Assembly: GCF_014652915.1 (NCBI RefSeq)
Contig: NZ_BMZS01000007.1
Location: 248,001 to 312,000 of the forward strand
Origin: Thalassobaculum fulvum
GTDB lineage: Bacteria > Pseudomonadota > Alphaproteobacteria > Thalassobaculales > Thalassobaculaceae
Length of the DNA: 64,000 bases
Reading direction: 5' to 3'
Position 1 is the first letter of the stretch, and each line of letters opens with the position of its first letter. A model generated the notes under the pieces. That model saw nothing but the letters and a program-made list of their open reading frames with translations, did no database searches and had not been told where the DNA came from. Positions 20,893-32,820 of this stretch are shown piece after piece. Made by a program: the position numbers and the translations under genes.

Positions 20893-21651
20893 TCACCCCA
20901 GCAGGAAGCCGCCGTCGACGGTGACCACCGTCCCGGTCATGTAGCGCGAGGCGTCGGAGGCCAGCAGCAGCAGGGCGCCGTCCAGGTCGTCGGCCTGGCC
21001 GAGCCGGCGCTGGGCGATGCCCTTGACCAGCTTCTCGCCGGCCGGGCTGTGGAAGAACTCGCTGTTCATCGGGGTCTCGATGTAGCCGGGGCAGATCGCG
21101 TTGACCCGCACCCCGACCCGCGCCAGCTCCAGCCCCATCGCCTTGGTCAGGTGGATCAGCCCGGCCTTGGAGGCGCAGTAGCTGGCGAGCTGGCCGATCA
21201 CCTGCTGGCCGAGCACGCTGGAGATGTTGATGATCGAGCCGCCGCCGTGCTGCGACATCCGCCGCGCGGCCTCCTGGCCGGCCAGGAAGCAGCCCTTGAG
21301 GTTGGTGTCGACGACCGCGTCCCAGTCCGCCTCGGTAACCTCGAGGAACGGCTTGGGGATGGCGATGCCGGCGTTGTTCACCAGCACGTCGACCGGCCCC
21401 AGCGCGGCCTCGGCGTCGTCGAAGGCGGCCCGCACCGAGGCGGCGTCGGTGACGTCCATGGCGACCGCGTGGGCGGTGCCGCCGGCATCCTCGATGGTCT
21501 TCTGCAGCTCGGCCAGCTTGCCGGCCTGGCGGGCCGCCAACGCCACCTTGGCGCCGGCCGCGGCCAGCGTGACGGCGAAGCCGGCACCGAGGCCCTGGCT
21601 GGCCCCCGTCACCAGGGCGGTCCTGCCGGTGAGGTTGAAGGCGTCAGCCAT
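20893..21651 (-). CDS. SDR family oxidoreductase (3-oxoacyl reductase-like)
   Basis: A 252-residue classical short-chain dehydrogenase. TGASQGLG at residues 15-22 is the cofactor loop, NNAGIAIP the structural motif, and Ser of ISSVLGQQ with YCASK the catalytic Ser-Tyr-Lys. The C-terminus ends VVTVDGGFLLG, as in FabG-like enzymes. The ATG at 21649-21651 begins MADAFNLTGR. It is first in a two-gene unit with the acyl-CoA dehydrogenase and probably reduces a 3-oxo or hydroxyacyl intermediate of the same pathway. Confidence 0.92.
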   Translation of the reverse strand: MADAFNLTGRTALVTGASQGLGAGFAVTLAAAGAKVALAARQAGKLAELQKTIEDAGGTAHAVAMDVTDAASVRAAFDDAEAALGPVDVLVNNAGIAIPKPFLEVTEADWDAVVDTNLKGCFLAGQEAARRMSQHGGGSIINISSVLGQQVIGQLASYCASKAGLIHLTKAMGLELARVGVRVNAICPGYIETPMNSEFFHSPAGEKLVKGIAQRRLGQADDLDGALLLLASDASRYMTGTVVTVDGGFLLG

Positions 21652-21729
21652 CTGTCGATCTCCGTCCGGTCGCAGCGTGCCGCGACTCATAGCCGGGAGC
21701 GTTGTGCGGCGCAAACCCGACCGGCGGGG

Positions 21730-22005
21730 CTACCGGTCGCCGGGCGGGACTGGGGGCTTGCCGGCGGCGGTGAGCGCCTCCGGCGCGGCGACCGCGCCGA
21801 GCAGGGCGGCCATCTCGGTCTCGGTGCCGCACTGGGTGGCCAGCACCGGATAGGGGTAGCCGAAGGAACCGTCGAGCAGCCGGTCGGCCGCGACCTGACA
21901 GGCCTCGCGGCTCGCGTAGGATTCCGGCGGTTGGGCAAGCACGTCGCACAGGGTGCCGCTGTCGTCGCAACCGAGCAGGATCAGGAAGATGAGTCCCTTG
22001 GTCAT
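21730..22005 (-). CDS. Small hypothetical protein, 91 aa, hydrophobic N-terminus, conserved-looking cysteines
   Basis: No family is recognised. The N-terminus MTKGLIFLILLGCDDSG is hydrophobic and ends in LLGC, so it may be a very short lipoprotein signal, though charge and length are poor for one. Four cysteines (residues 13, 20, 36, 59) could form disulfides outside the cytoplasm. The rest reads like small periplasmic proteins with a Tyr-Ala-Ser...Cys and Tyr-Pro...Cys pattern. The ATG at 22003-22005 has an AGAGG site upstream. It may be co-transcribed with the SDR gene 78 bases downstream. Confidence 0.6.
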   Translation of the reverse strand: MTKGLIFLILLGCDDSGTLCDVLAQPPESYASREACQVAADRLLDGSFGYPYPVLATQCGTETEMAALLGAVAAPEALTAAGKPPVPPGDR

Positions 22006-22131
22006 CGCCAGGCCTCTCGTGAGACCAGTGCGGCAAGCACCGAGTGAGCCGGTCCGAGCCGCTCCTCTGGGATGTGGTCGTGCAAACCCAGCTTAGCACC
22101 CGGGGCTCACCAGGACGTTAACGGTGCGGCG

Positions 22132-22764
22132 TCACTCGACCGGGTATTCCCGCCCCGGCCGCGGCTTGTAGGTCGGCAGGGTCCAGCCGAACTGGATGCC
22201 GCCGCCCCGGATCGCGAAGCCGACCAGGAAGCCGAGCGCCGCCGCCCAGGGCTTGCCGGCGCCGAGCGCCAGCGCCGCCACATAGGTCCCGGCGCCGGCG
22301 GCGACCGCGGTCGCGTACACCTCGCGGCGCAGGATCAGCGGGGTCTCCTGGCACAGCACGTCGCGGATCAGCCCGCCGAAGGTCGCGGTCATCACCCCGA
22401 GCACCACGGCGACGGCGGCGGCGGCGCCGGAACGCAGGCCGAGCTCGGCGCCCATCACCGCATAGGCGGCGATGCCGATCGCATCCGCCCACAGCAGGGC
22501 GACGAACCGGCGCTGCACCACATGGGCGCCGACATAGACCAGCACGGCGATGCCGAGGCAGACCGCGAGATAGCGGCCGTCGGCGATCCAGAACACCGGC
22601 CGGCCCAGCAGTACGTCGCGCAGGGTGCCGCCGCCGATGCCGGTGGCGGTCGCCATCAGGCCGAAGCCGATCAGGTCCATCTGCTTGCGCGAGGCCACCA
22701 GCGCCCCGGTTGCCGCGAACACCGCGACACCGAGCAGATCCAGCCACGCCACCCATCCAGCCAT
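22132..22764 (-). CDS. Trimeric intracellular cation (TRIC) channel family protein
   Basis: A 210-residue inner-membrane protein of the TRIC (formerly UPF0126/YicG) family. Seven hydrophobic segments are visible. Two internal repeats carry the glycine-rich signature: TGIGGGTLRDVLL near residues 41-53 and TFGGLIRDVLC near 128-138, each with the Arg-Asp pair characteristic of the family. Bacterial members conduct monovalent cations in vitro; the physiological role is unclear. The ATG at 22762-22764 begins MAGWVAWLDLLG. It is divergent from the AEC transporter gene. Confidence 0.92.
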   Translation of the reverse strand: MAGWVAWLDLLGVAVFAATGALVASRKQMDLIGFGLMATATGIGGGTLRDVLLGRPVFWIADGRYLAVCLGIAVLVYVGAHVVQRRFVALLWADAIGIAAYAVMGAELGLRSGAAAAVAVVLGVMTATFGGLIRDVLCQETPLILRREVYATAVAAGAGTYVAALALGAGKPWAAALGFLVGFAIRGGGIQFGWTLPTYKPRPGREYPVE

Positions 22765-22949
22765 CCGTCCCTCCCTCGGTCGACCCCGGGCTTGCCGGCG
22801 GGAGTATGGCAGGAACGAGGGGCGCCGGGCGAAGTGTTGCGACCCGGATTGGGGGATCGACCGCGGCCGCCTCTGCGCGGTAATGCAGCGGTACCGGCCG
22901 CGCTGAGCGGCACTGGTCGTCGAACCCTGTCGTCCTCTCCGGAGCCCGC

Positions 22950-23888
22950 ATGATCGCGATCCTGCTGTCGATCGCCCCGATCTTCCTGCTGATCGTCCTC
23001 GGCCACGGGCTGCGGCGCGGCGGCATCCCGTCGGTCGAGTTCTGGAACCTGAACGACAAGCTGGTCTATTGGGTGCTGTTCCCGAGCCTGCTGTTCTACA
23101 AGACCTCGACCATCGAGCTGTCCGGCGAGCTGGTCGGCGACTACGCGGTGGTGATCCTCGGCGGCTTCGGCGGCGCGGTCGCGTTCGCGCTGCTGTCGAC
23201 GGCGGTGTTCCGGCTGCCGGGGCCGACCGCCACCTCGGTGCTGCAGGGGGCGGGCCGGCACAACACCTTCATCGCGCTGGCCGCCGCCGAGCGGCTGTAC
23301 GGCGGCGAGGGGCTGGCGATGGCGGCGCTGGCGACCGCGCTGCTGATCCCGGTGACCAACATCACGGTGGTGTCGCTGATGGTCACCATGCTGCGCGGCC
23401 GGGCGGCCGGCGGCCTCGGGCTGGCCACCGCGATCGCCCGCGACCTGGCGCGCAACCCGCTGCTGATCTCGGTGCTCGGCGGGGTGGCGGTCAACCTGTC
23501 GGGCGTCGGGCTCATCCCGGTGCTGCACGACGTGACGGCGATCCTCGGGCAGGCGGCGCTGCCGGTGGTGCTGCTGTGCGTCGGCGCCAACATCCGGGTG
23601 CGGGAGATGACCGCGTCGGTCGGCCCGGCCCTGCTGTCGACCGTCGGCAAGATGGTGGTGTTCCCGGCGGTCCTGGTCGGGCTGGCGGTGTGGACCGGGC
23701 TGTCGCCGATGGCGGTGACGGTCGCCGGGCTGTTCGGGGCGGTGCCGACGGCGGCGTCGGGCTATACGCTGGCCCGGGCGATGGGCGGCGACGCGCCGCT
23801 GATGGCCACGATCATCACGGTCCAGACCGCACTTGCGTTCGTCACCCTGCCGCTGACCGTGTGGCTGCTCGGCAGCCTGCTCGGATAG
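22950..23888 (+). CDS. AEC (auxin efflux carrier) family transporter
   Basis: A 312-residue secondary transporter of the inner membrane with about ten hydrophobic segments in two five-helix repeats. Family features include APIFLLIVLGHGLRR at the N-terminus, LNDKLVYWVLFPSLLF, GRHNTFIALA in the fourth helix, LARNPLLISVLGGVAVN in the middle and VGANIR in the second repeat. Bacterial AEC proteins export or import organic acids such as malate or malonate; the substrate cannot be told here. The ATG at 22950 is used. Confidence 0.9.
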   Translation: MIAILLSIAPIFLLIVLGHGLRRGGIPSVEFWNLNDKLVYWVLFPSLLFYKTSTIELSGELVGDYAVVILGGFGGAVAFALLSTAVFRLPGPTATSVLQGAGRHNTFIALAAAERLYGGEGLAMAALATALLIPVTNITVVSLMVTMLRGRAAGGLGLATAIARDLARNPLLISVLGGVAVNLSGVGLIPVLHDVTAILGQAALPVVLLCVGANIRVREMTASVGPALLSTVGKMVVFPAVLVGLAVWTGLSPMAVTVAGLFGAVPTAASGYTLARAMGGDAPLMATIITVQTALAFVTLPLTVWLLGSLLG

Positions 23889-23935
23889 GGCAGGGCCGGC
23901 CGCGGTCCGGCCGTGGCGTGCGGCCGTGAGTCTGC

Positions 23936-23964
23936 TTGATTCCCCGGACCCTGCCGTCTAGTTT
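23936..23964 (+). promoter_or_regulatory. Candidate glyQS promoter
   Basis: TTGATT (23936-23941) and TAGTTT (23959-23964) are 17 bases apart, 48 bases before the glyQ ATG, in the gap behind the AEC gene. No T-box-like leader is visible. Confidence 0.5.
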
Positions 23965-24011
23965 CTCGCACCCGCGAAAGCGGCCATGAATCGTGACGTG
24001 CGAGTCGTGCC

Positions 24012-24962
24012 ATGCCCGATGGGGACAGACCGGACAGCCGGTTCGCCTTCCAGAACCTGATCCTGACCCTGCAGAGCTACTGGGCCAGCAAGGGCTGCCT
24101 GATCCTGCAGCCATACGATATGGAAGTGGGCGCGGGTACTTTCCACCCGGCGACCACGCTGCGTTCGCTCGGTCCGGACGACATCTGGAAGGCGGCCTAC
24201 GTGCAGCCGTCGCGGCGGCCGACCGACGGGCGCTATGGCGAGAACCCGAACCGGCTGCAGCACTATTACCAGTTCCAGGTCCTCATCAAGCCGTCGCCGG
24301 TCGACAGCCAGGAGCTCTATCTCGGCTCGCTGCGCGCCATCGGCCTGGACCCGATGGAGCACGACATCCGGTTCGTCGAGGACGACTGGGAGAGCCCGAC
24401 CCTGGGGGCCTGGGGGCTCGGCTGGGAGGTCTGGTGCGACGGCATGGAGGTGTCGCAGTACACCTACTTCCAGCAGGTCGGCGGCATCGACTGCGCGCCG
24501 GTAAGCCTGGAGCTGACCTACGGCCTGGAGCGGCTGGCGATGTACATCCAGGGGGTCGACGACGTCTACGACCTGGACTGGGACGGCATCCCGAAGGACC
24601 AGGGCGGCAAGGTCTACGGCGACGTCTACAAGCAGGCCGAGCTGGAGTTCTCGACCTTCAATTTCGAGTTCTCCGACGCCGAGACCCTGTTCCGGCATTT
24701 CGAGGACGCCGAGCGCACCTGCCAGAGGCTGCTGGCGGCCGACAAGCCGATGCCGTTGCCGGCCTACGACCAGTGCATGAAGGCCAGCCACAGCTTCAAC
24801 CTGCTGGACGCCCGCGGGGTGATCAGCGTGACCGAGCGCCAGGCCTATATCGGCCGGGTGCGGGCGCTGGCCAAGGCGTGCTGCGAGAAGTGGGTGGAGA
24901 CCAGCACGGCCTGGAAGGCCGACTGGGAGCAGAAGAAGCGGGAGCGCCGCAGCAATGGCTGA
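24012..24962 (+). CDS. glyQ: Glycine--tRNA ligase alpha subunit
   Basis: A 316-residue catalytic subunit of the bacterial-type alpha2beta2 glycyl-tRNA synthetase. The N-terminus [17 protein letters not shown] and the class II motifs [18 protein letters not shown] and [19 protein letters not shown] are unmistakable, as is [20 protein letters not shown]. The length is slightly above the common 290-305 owing to a longer tail. The ATG at 24012 starts [10 protein letters not shown]. The end overlaps glyS by 8 bases, so the two are translationally coupled. Confidence 0.97.
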   Translation: MPDGDRPDSRFAFQNLILTLQSYWASKGCLILQPYDMEVGAGTFHPATTLRSLGPDDIWKAAYVQPSRRPTDGRYGENPNRLQHYYQFQVLIKPSPVDSQELYLGSLRAIGLDPMEHDIRFVEDDWESPTLGAWGLGWEVWCDGMEVSQYTYFQQVGGIDCAPVSLELTYGLERLAMYIQGVDDVYDLDWDGIPKDQGGKVYGDVYKQAELEFSTFNFEFSDAETLFRHFEDAERTCQRLLAADKPMPLPAYDQCMKASHSFNLLDARGVISVTERQAYIGRVRALAKACCEKWVETSTAWKADWEQKKRERRSNG

Positions 24963-27156
24963 ACTGCTCGTCGAGCTGTTCTCCGAGGAGATCCCGGCGC
25001 GCATGCAGGCGCGCGCCGCCGAGGACCTGAAGGGGCTGGTCACGGCCAAGCTCAAGGCCGCCGGCCTGGGATTCGCGTCGGCCGAGGCGCACGTCACGCC
25101 GCGCCGGCTGGCGCTGGCGATCGACGGCCTGCCGGCCCGCCAGCCGGACCGCACCGAGGAGCGCAAGGGCCCGAAGGTCGGCTCGCCCGACAAGGCGGTG
25201 CAGGGCTTCCTGAAGGGCGCCGGTCTGGAGTCGATCGACCAGGCCGAGATCCGGGCGACCGACAAGGGCGACTTCTACTTCGCGGTCCGCCACATCGCCG
25301 GTGCGCCGCTCGAGACCTACCTGCCGTACCTGCTGTTCGAGGCGATCTCGGAAATGCCGTGGCCGAAGTCGATGCGCTGGGGGCGCAACGACTTCCGCTG
25401 GGTGCGGCCGCTGCACTCGATCCTGGCGATCGTCGACGGCAAGCCGCTCGACCTCGACTTCCACCTGCTGCGCACCAAGGAGGAGGCCGAGGCGCCGACC
25501 GCCGCGGGCACCATCCGCGCCTCCAACACCACGCGTGGCCACCGCTTCCTGGCGCCCGAACCGTTCGCGGTCGGGTCGTTCGCCGACTACAAGGCGAAGC
25601 TGAAGGACGCCTGCGTGATCCTCGACCGCGAGGAGCGCAAGCGGATCATCGCCGACGGCATCGCCGCCCTGGCCGCCGAAGCCGGGCTGGTGTTCAAGGG
25701 CGATCCGGGCCTGCTGGAGGAGGTCTGCGGTCTGGTCGAGTGGCCGGTACCGATGCTGGGCCGCATCGACGACCAGTTCATGGGCGTGCCGAAGGAGGTG
25801 CTGGTCACCTCGATGCGCAGCCACCAGAAGTACTTCGCGCTGGAGACCGCCGACGGGGCGCTGGCCGACCGGTTCGCGGTGGTCGCCAACATGGCGAGCG
25901 AGCCGAAGCGCGACGCCAACATCGTCGCCGGCAACGAGAAGGTGCTGCGCGCCCGGCTGTCGGACGCCAAGTTCTTCTGGGACCAGGACCGCAAGGTCCG
26001 GCTGGCCGACCGGCGCGCGGCGCTGCAGGACGTCAAGTTCTACGAGAGCCTTGGGACAATCGCAGACAAGGTCGAGCGGTTCGCCACGCTGGCAGCCGAG
26101 ATCGCCGGCCGGATCGGCGCCGATCCGGAGCTGGCGCGGCACGCCGCGACCCTCAGCAAGGCCGACCTGACCACCGGCATGGTCGGTGAGTTCCCCGAGC
26201 TGCAGGGCATCATGGGCCGCTACTACGCCCTCGATTCCGGCGAGGACCCGGCGGTCGCCGACGCGATCGCCGAGCACTACTCGCCGCTCGGCCCGTCCGA
26301 CACCTGCCCGACCGCACCGGTCTCGGTCGCGGTCGCGCTGGCCGACAAGATGGACACCCTGGTCGGGTTCTTCGCGATCGACGAGAGGCCGACCGGCTCC
26401 AAGGACCCGTTCGCGCTGCGCCGCGCCGCGCTCGGGGTGATCAGACTTATCTTGGAAAATGACCTCAGGCTTCCCCTCGCCGAGATGCTCGCATCTGCCT
26501 ATTGGCCCATCGCCAATCATGTGACGGGCTTCGAGCGGTTCAGTGAGCATTTGGGCCAAGAGGATGGCGAATCCTCTGAGCAAGGGGCGCTTCTTAGCTG
26601 CGATGATGTTGTGGCGGCATTGCTGGCGTTCTTCGCCGACCGCCTGAAGGTCCACCTGCGCGAGCAGGGCGTGCGGCACGACCTGATCGCCGCGGTGTTC
26701 GAGCTGGGTGGCGAGGACGACCTGGTCCGGCTGCTGGCGCGGGTCCATGCGCTGGCCGACTTCCTCGGCACCGACGACGGCGCCAACCTGCTGACCGGGT
26801 TCCGGCGCGCTGCGAATATCGTGCGCATCGAAGAAAAGAAGGACGGTCGTACTTACGAGAGCTGGCCGGAGATCAGTCAGTTCGCTGCCTTTAGCGATCC
26901 GAACGAAAGTGCTGAAGTCGAGCTCATGCACGCCCTTGGCGAGGTGGATGAGAAGATCGAGCCGCTGCTGGTTGACGAAAAATTCACTGACGCAATGAGA
27001 CTTTTGGCGACGTTGAGAGGGCCGGTTGACCGGTACTTCGAGAAAGTGACTGTCAACGACGCCGACGCTACCCGTCGGGAGAATCGCTTGAGATTTCTCT
27101 CGAGTATTGTGCGAACGATGAACCAAGTTGCCGACTTCTCGAAAATCGAGGGTTGA
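24955..27156 (+). CDS. glyS: Glycine--tRNA ligase beta subunit (compositionally mosaic)
   Basis: A 733-residue beta subunit that binds the tRNA acceptor and anticodon. Family segments include [56 protein letters not shown] and [15 protein letters not shown]. The last third contains [20 protein letters not shown] and the DALR-like anticodon domain. Two stretches, about 26443-26617 and 26809-27156 (residues ~497-555 and ~618-733), have much lower G+C than the rest (by-eye counts 59% and 54%, against 75% in the line between) with A/T-ending codons. The reading frame stays intact, which suggests recombination with a foreign allele. Confidence 0.96.
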   Translation: MAELLVELFSEEIPARMQARAAEDLKGLVTAKLKAAGLGFASAEAHVTPRRLALAIDGLPARQPDRTEERKGPKVGSPDKAVQGFLKGAGLESIDQAEIRATDKGDFYFAVRHIAGAPLETYLPYLLFEAISEMPWPKSMRWGRNDFRWVRPLHSILAIVDGKPLDLDFHLLRTKEEAEAPTAAGTIRASNTTRGHRFLAPEPFAVGSFADYKAKLKDACVILDREERKRIIADGIAALAAEAGLVFKGDPGLLEEVCGLVEWPVPMLGRIDDQFMGVPKEVLVTSMRSHQKYFALETADGALADRFAVVANMASEPKRDANIVAGNEKVLRARLSDAKFFWDQDRKVRLADRRAALQDVKFYESLGTIADKVERFATLAAEIAGRIGADPELARHAATLSKADLTTGMVGEFPELQGIMGRYYALDSGEDPAVADAIAEHYSPLGPSDTCPTAPVSVAVALADKMDTLVGFFAIDERPTGSKDPFALRRAALGVIRLILENDLRLPLAEMLASAYWPIANHVTGFERFSEHLGQEDGESSEQGALLSCDDVVAALLAFFADRLKVHLREQGVRHDLIAAVFELGGEDDLVRLLARVHALADFLGTDDGANLLTGFRRAANIVRIEEKKDGRTYESWPEISQFAAFSDPNESAEVELMHALGEVDEKIEPLLVDEKFTDAMRLLATLRGPVDRYFEKVTVNDADATRRENRLRFLSSIVRTMNQVADFSKIEG

Positions 27157-27172
27157 ACACCAAGAGGGTGCG

Positions 27173-29860
<2,688 letters not shown>

Positions 29861-29873
29861 GCGTGGGCCTTGC

Positions 29874-30348
29874 TGGGTCCCGGATCGGCCACACTGGCGC
29901 GTGGCCGTCCGGGATGAGGTCATTGTCTCGATGGCCGTTCGATGGCCTGGAGACCGGCGGTGCCTGTTGTCAGCTCCGGATAGAGGTCTCTCCAGTCCGG
30001 GTTCTGCTTTTCGATCAGGGCGATCTTCCAGGCTCGCCGCCAGCGTTTGAGGCGCTTCTCGAAGGCGATGGCGGCGATCATGTCGGTCTGTGGTTCGTAC
30101 CAGACCAGCCGGTCGACACGGTAGTGCGCGCAGAAGCCCGACGGATGCTCGCGATGCACCCACACGCGCCGGACCAGATCGCCGGTCACCCCGACGTAGA
30201 GCGTTCCGTGCCGGCGGGACGCGAGGATGTAGACGCAGGGTCGGGTCTGCCATGCGGAGGCTATGGCAGGCGGAGGCCGCAAAACGCCGATTCCCAAATT
30301 GACGTCATCCCGGACGGGCGCGCGACAGCGCGGCCGATCCGGGACCCA
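29874..30348. mobile_element. Candidate GIY-YIG-bearing mobile element (full-length form of the dispersed repeat)
   Basis: Two 49-base arms, 29874-29922 and 30300-30348, are inverted copies of each other (43 of 49 positions match when aligned by eye). Both match the arms of the short intergenic repeats. Here the interval between the arms is 377 bases instead of a few dozen and is filled by a GIY-YIG nuclease frame. Its stop codon lies in the inner end of the left arm, and its possible TTG starts lie within 3-20 bases of the right arm. Each arm is itself a hairpin. An additional single arm follows at 30388-30437. Mobility is an inference. Confidence 0.5.
29920..30282 (-). CDS. GIY-YIG family endonuclease, start uncertain, possibly decayed
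   Basis: About 120 residues containing a single GIY-YIG nuclease domain of the small stand-alone type common in alphaproteobacteria: CVYILASRRHGTLYVGVTGD carries the (G/V)IY and YVG strands, followed by LVRRVWVHREHPSG with the catalytic Arg region, VWYEPQTD, and IAFEKRLKRWRRAWKIALIE with the Glu. No ATG exists in frame before the domain; TTG at 30282 or 30297 would serve. An ATG at 30254-30252 lies one frame off, so a one-base indel may have broken the original start (MADPT...). The gene sits precisely between the arms of a dispersed repeat. Confidence 0.72.
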   Translation of the reverse strand: MRPPPAIASAWQTRPCVYILASRRHGTLYVGVTGDLVRRVWVHREHPSGFCAHYRVDRLVWYEPQTDMIAAIAFEKRLKRWRRAWKIALIEKQNPDWRDLYPELTTGTAGLQAIERPSRQ

Positions 30349-30387
30349 TGGGGCGCTCGATGGGCACGGCCACTTCGGGGCAGCGGG

Positions 30388-30437
30388 TGGGTCCCGGCTC
30401 CGCTCCACCTTCGGTGAAGCGGGCCGGGATGACGTCA
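30388..30437. repeat. Single left-type arm of the repeat family (copy 8)
   Basis: TGGGTCCCGG...GGGCCGGGATGACGTCA forms one hairpin arm without a matching right arm downstream. It lies 39 bases beyond the right arm of the GIY-YIG element and just downstream of the ABC exporter stop codon. Confidence 0.75.
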
Positions 30438-30475
30438 GGTAGTGGGGGCGCACTCGAGGCCCACGGTGGCGGCCG

Positions 30476-32323
30476 TTACTCTGCCGCCACCGTGTCCTCG
30501 GCCAGGAAGCCGCCGGCCTGTCGGCTCCACATGTCGGCGTACAGGCCGCCGCGCCGCAGCAGCTCGTTGTGGCTGCCCTGCTCGACGATCCGGCCGCGGT
30601 CCATGATCACCAGCCGGTCCATCGCCGCGATGGTCGACAGCCGGTGGGCGATGGCGATCACGGTCTTGCCGGCCATCAGGTTGAACAGCTGCTCCTGGAT
30701 CGCCGCCTCGACCTCGCTGTCGAGCGCCGAGGTCGCCTCGTCCAGGATCAGGATCGGCGCGTTCTTCAGCAGAACCCGCGCGATCGCCACCCGCTGGCGC
30801 TGGCCGCCCGACAGCTTCACCCCGCGCTCGCCGACCTGGGCGTCGTAGCCGCGCCGCCCGTTGCGGTCCTCCAGCCCGAGGATGAAGTCGTGGGCATGGG
30901 CCTGCCGGGCCGCCTCGATCACCTGCTCCATCGTCGCCTCGGGATGCCCGTAGCGGATGTTGTCGGCGACCGAGCGATGCAGCAGCGAGGTGTCCTGGGT
31001 GACCATGCCGATGGCGTGGCGCAGGCTCTCCTGGCTGACGTTCCGGACGTCCTGGCCGTCGATCAGGATTCGGCCGCCGTCGAGGTCGTGGAACCGCAGC
31101 AGCAGCTGCACCAGGGTCGACTTGCCGGCCCCGGAGCGGCCGACCAGCCCGACCTTCTCGCCGGGTGCAACGGTCAGCGACAGGTCCTCGATCACCGCCG
31201 CCGCCTGGCCGTAGCGGAAGCCGATGTGCTCGTAGCGCACCTCGCCCCGGTCGACCCGCAACGCCGCCGCGTCCGGCCGGTCGACCACCGCATGCGGCCG
31301 CGAGATCGTGCCGATGCCCTCCTGCACCACGCCGACGTTCTCGGCGATGCCGGTGGCGACGTTCATGATCCAGTGCGACATCATCGAGATCCGCATGGCC
31401 AGGCCGATGCTGGCGGCGACCGCGCCGACGCTGAGCTCCTGCACCGACCACAGCCACAGCGCCGTGCCGCCGACCGACACGATCAGGAACGAGTGCAGGG
31501 CGCCGACCACGATGTTGATCGCGGTGAGCGAGCGCAGCAGCTCCGTGGTCCGCACGTTCTGCTCGGCGATGCCGGCCCGGGCGTAGTCGTCCTCGCGGTT
31601 GGCGTGGCTGAACAGCTTGACCGTCAGGATGTTGGTGTAGCTGTCCACGACCCGCCCGGTCAGCCGGGAGTACGCCTCCGACGACACGGTCGAGCGCTGC
31701 TTGATCTCGGGCACCCAGTGCCGCAGCGCGGCGGCGTACAGCGCGATCCAGGCCAGCAGGGGGATCGCCAGCCGCCAGTCGTTGTCGGCCAGGATCGCCA
31801 GGGCGCTGACCACGAACACCGACACGTACCAGACCGCGTTGATGAACTCCGCCACCGCCCGGCGCAGGCCGAGCGAGGTCTGCAGGACCTTGTTGGCGAT
31901 CCGCCCGGCGAAGTCGTCCTGGAAGAAGCCCATGGACTGCCGCAGCACGTAGCGGTGGGTCTGCCAGCGCACCAGGTTGGTGAAGGACGGCACGATGCCC
32001 TGGTTCATCACCAGGATGTGGACCGCGTCGACCCCGGGGGTCAGCACGGCCACCAGGATCGTGACGCCGATCAGCAGGCCCAAATTGTCGGCGAAGAAGC
32101 TGTGCGCGTCCGGGGCCTGCTCGATGCGGTCGATCAGGACGCCGACATAGGCGTACAGCGCCGCCCCCAGCACCGCCACCAGGGCGGCGGTGAACAGGGT
32201 CAGGGCGAACATCCCCCAGGCCTGCATCAGGTAGTGCCGGAAGAATGCGGCGAGCCGCTGGGGCGGCTGGTCCAGCCGGTCCGACGAGAAGGGGTCCAGA
32301 TAGGTCTCGATCCAGCGGATCAT
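30476..32323 (-). CDS. ABC transporter, fused membrane and ATPase domains (exporter type)
   Basis: A 615-residue half-transporter that would act as a dimer in the inner membrane to export lipids, peptides or drugs. Residues from about 35 to 320 hold six membrane segments of the type I exporter fold. The ATPase domain has Walker A GRSGAGKST, Q-loop VTQDTSLLH, signature LSGGQRQRVAIAR, Walker B ILILDEATSALD and the H-loop IAHRLST. The ATG at 32321-32323 (MIRWIETYLDPF) has GGAG seven bases upstream and is preferred over an earlier in-frame ATG. The MsbA/LptA-like or multidrug subtype cannot be told from this. Confidence 0.93.
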   Translation of the reverse strand: MIRWIETYLDPFSSDRLDQPPQRLAAFFRHYLMQAWGMFALTLFTAALVAVLGAALYAYVGVLIDRIEQAPDAHSFFADNLGLLIGVTILVAVLTPGVDAVHILVMNQGIVPSFTNLVRWQTHRYVLRQSMGFFQDDFAGRIANKVLQTSLGLRRAVAEFINAVWYVSVFVVSALAILADNDWRLAIPLLAWIALYAAALRHWVPEIKQRSTVSSEAYSRLTGRVVDSYTNILTVKLFSHANREDDYARAGIAEQNVRTTELLRSLTAINIVVGALHSFLIVSVGGTALWLWSVQELSVGAVAASIGLAMRISMMSHWIMNVATGIAENVGVVQEGIGTISRPHAVVDRPDAAALRVDRGEVRYEHIGFRYGQAAAVIEDLSLTVAPGEKVGLVGRSGAGKSTLVQLLLRFHDLDGGRILIDGQDVRNVSQESLRHAIGMVTQDTSLLHRSVADNIRYGHPEATMEQVIEAARQAHAHDFILGLEDRNGRRGYDAQVGERGVKLSGGQRQRVAIARVLLKNAPILILDEATSALDSEVEAAIQEQLFNLMAGKTVIAIAHRLSTIAAMDRLVIMDRGRIVEQGSHNELLRRGGLYADMWSRQAGGFLAEDTVAAE

Positions 32324-32663
32324 CGCTTCGCTCCACGCACGCGGGAAATTGGAGTGCCCTCTCGGGGGCATCACCGGTCGCGTGATCGGGTGAAGCGGTC
32401 AGGCGGAACTCAGGTCCCGCGATCCGCGTCGCATGTCAGGCGCCGGCGCCTCAGGCCATTCGGCCGAGAATCAGAAGCCGTTCGTACGACATCGAGTTTC
32501 CTTTCGGTTGTCGCCGGGGCGGACGGGCCGCAGCCGACGGGCGCCCTGTCTCGCACAACCCATGCGGGCCGTCGAGTCGAACTGCGGCGGGATGACGCAG
32601 TTGGCCGCCGGGTGTGGCGGAATTGCCGCAGTGCGGTGTAGCGCAGCAGTCGCACGTCGCTGC
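32324..32663. other. Gene-free stretch upstream of the ABC exporter
   Basis: About 340 bases with no frame resembling a protein on either strand and no RNA gene that I recognise. It probably holds the promoter of the reverse-strand ABC gene. Nearer the far end a repeat copy follows (32664-32795), completing the 497-base gap. Confidence 0.5.
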
Positions 32664-32795
32664 GTGGGTTCCGGATGCGACCCGCCTGCGGCGACCCGCT
32701 CCGGAATGACGACAGGGGGAGAAAGCGGCGGAACGTCCCCCTTGTCGTCATTCCGGACGGCCGGGCCGCCCCGGCGCGGCCGAGTCGGAACCCAC
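32664..32795. repeat. Paired-hairpin repeat, copy 9 (TTCC type)
   Basis: TGGGTTCCGG...CGGAATGACGA and TCGTCATTCCGG...CGGAACCCACC, preceded by CGTCGCTGCG. It lies 25 bases from the 3' end of the SDR gene at 32821. Confidence 0.86.
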
Positions 32796-32820
32796 CCGCC
32801 GCCTCGGCGCTGCAGAGCGG

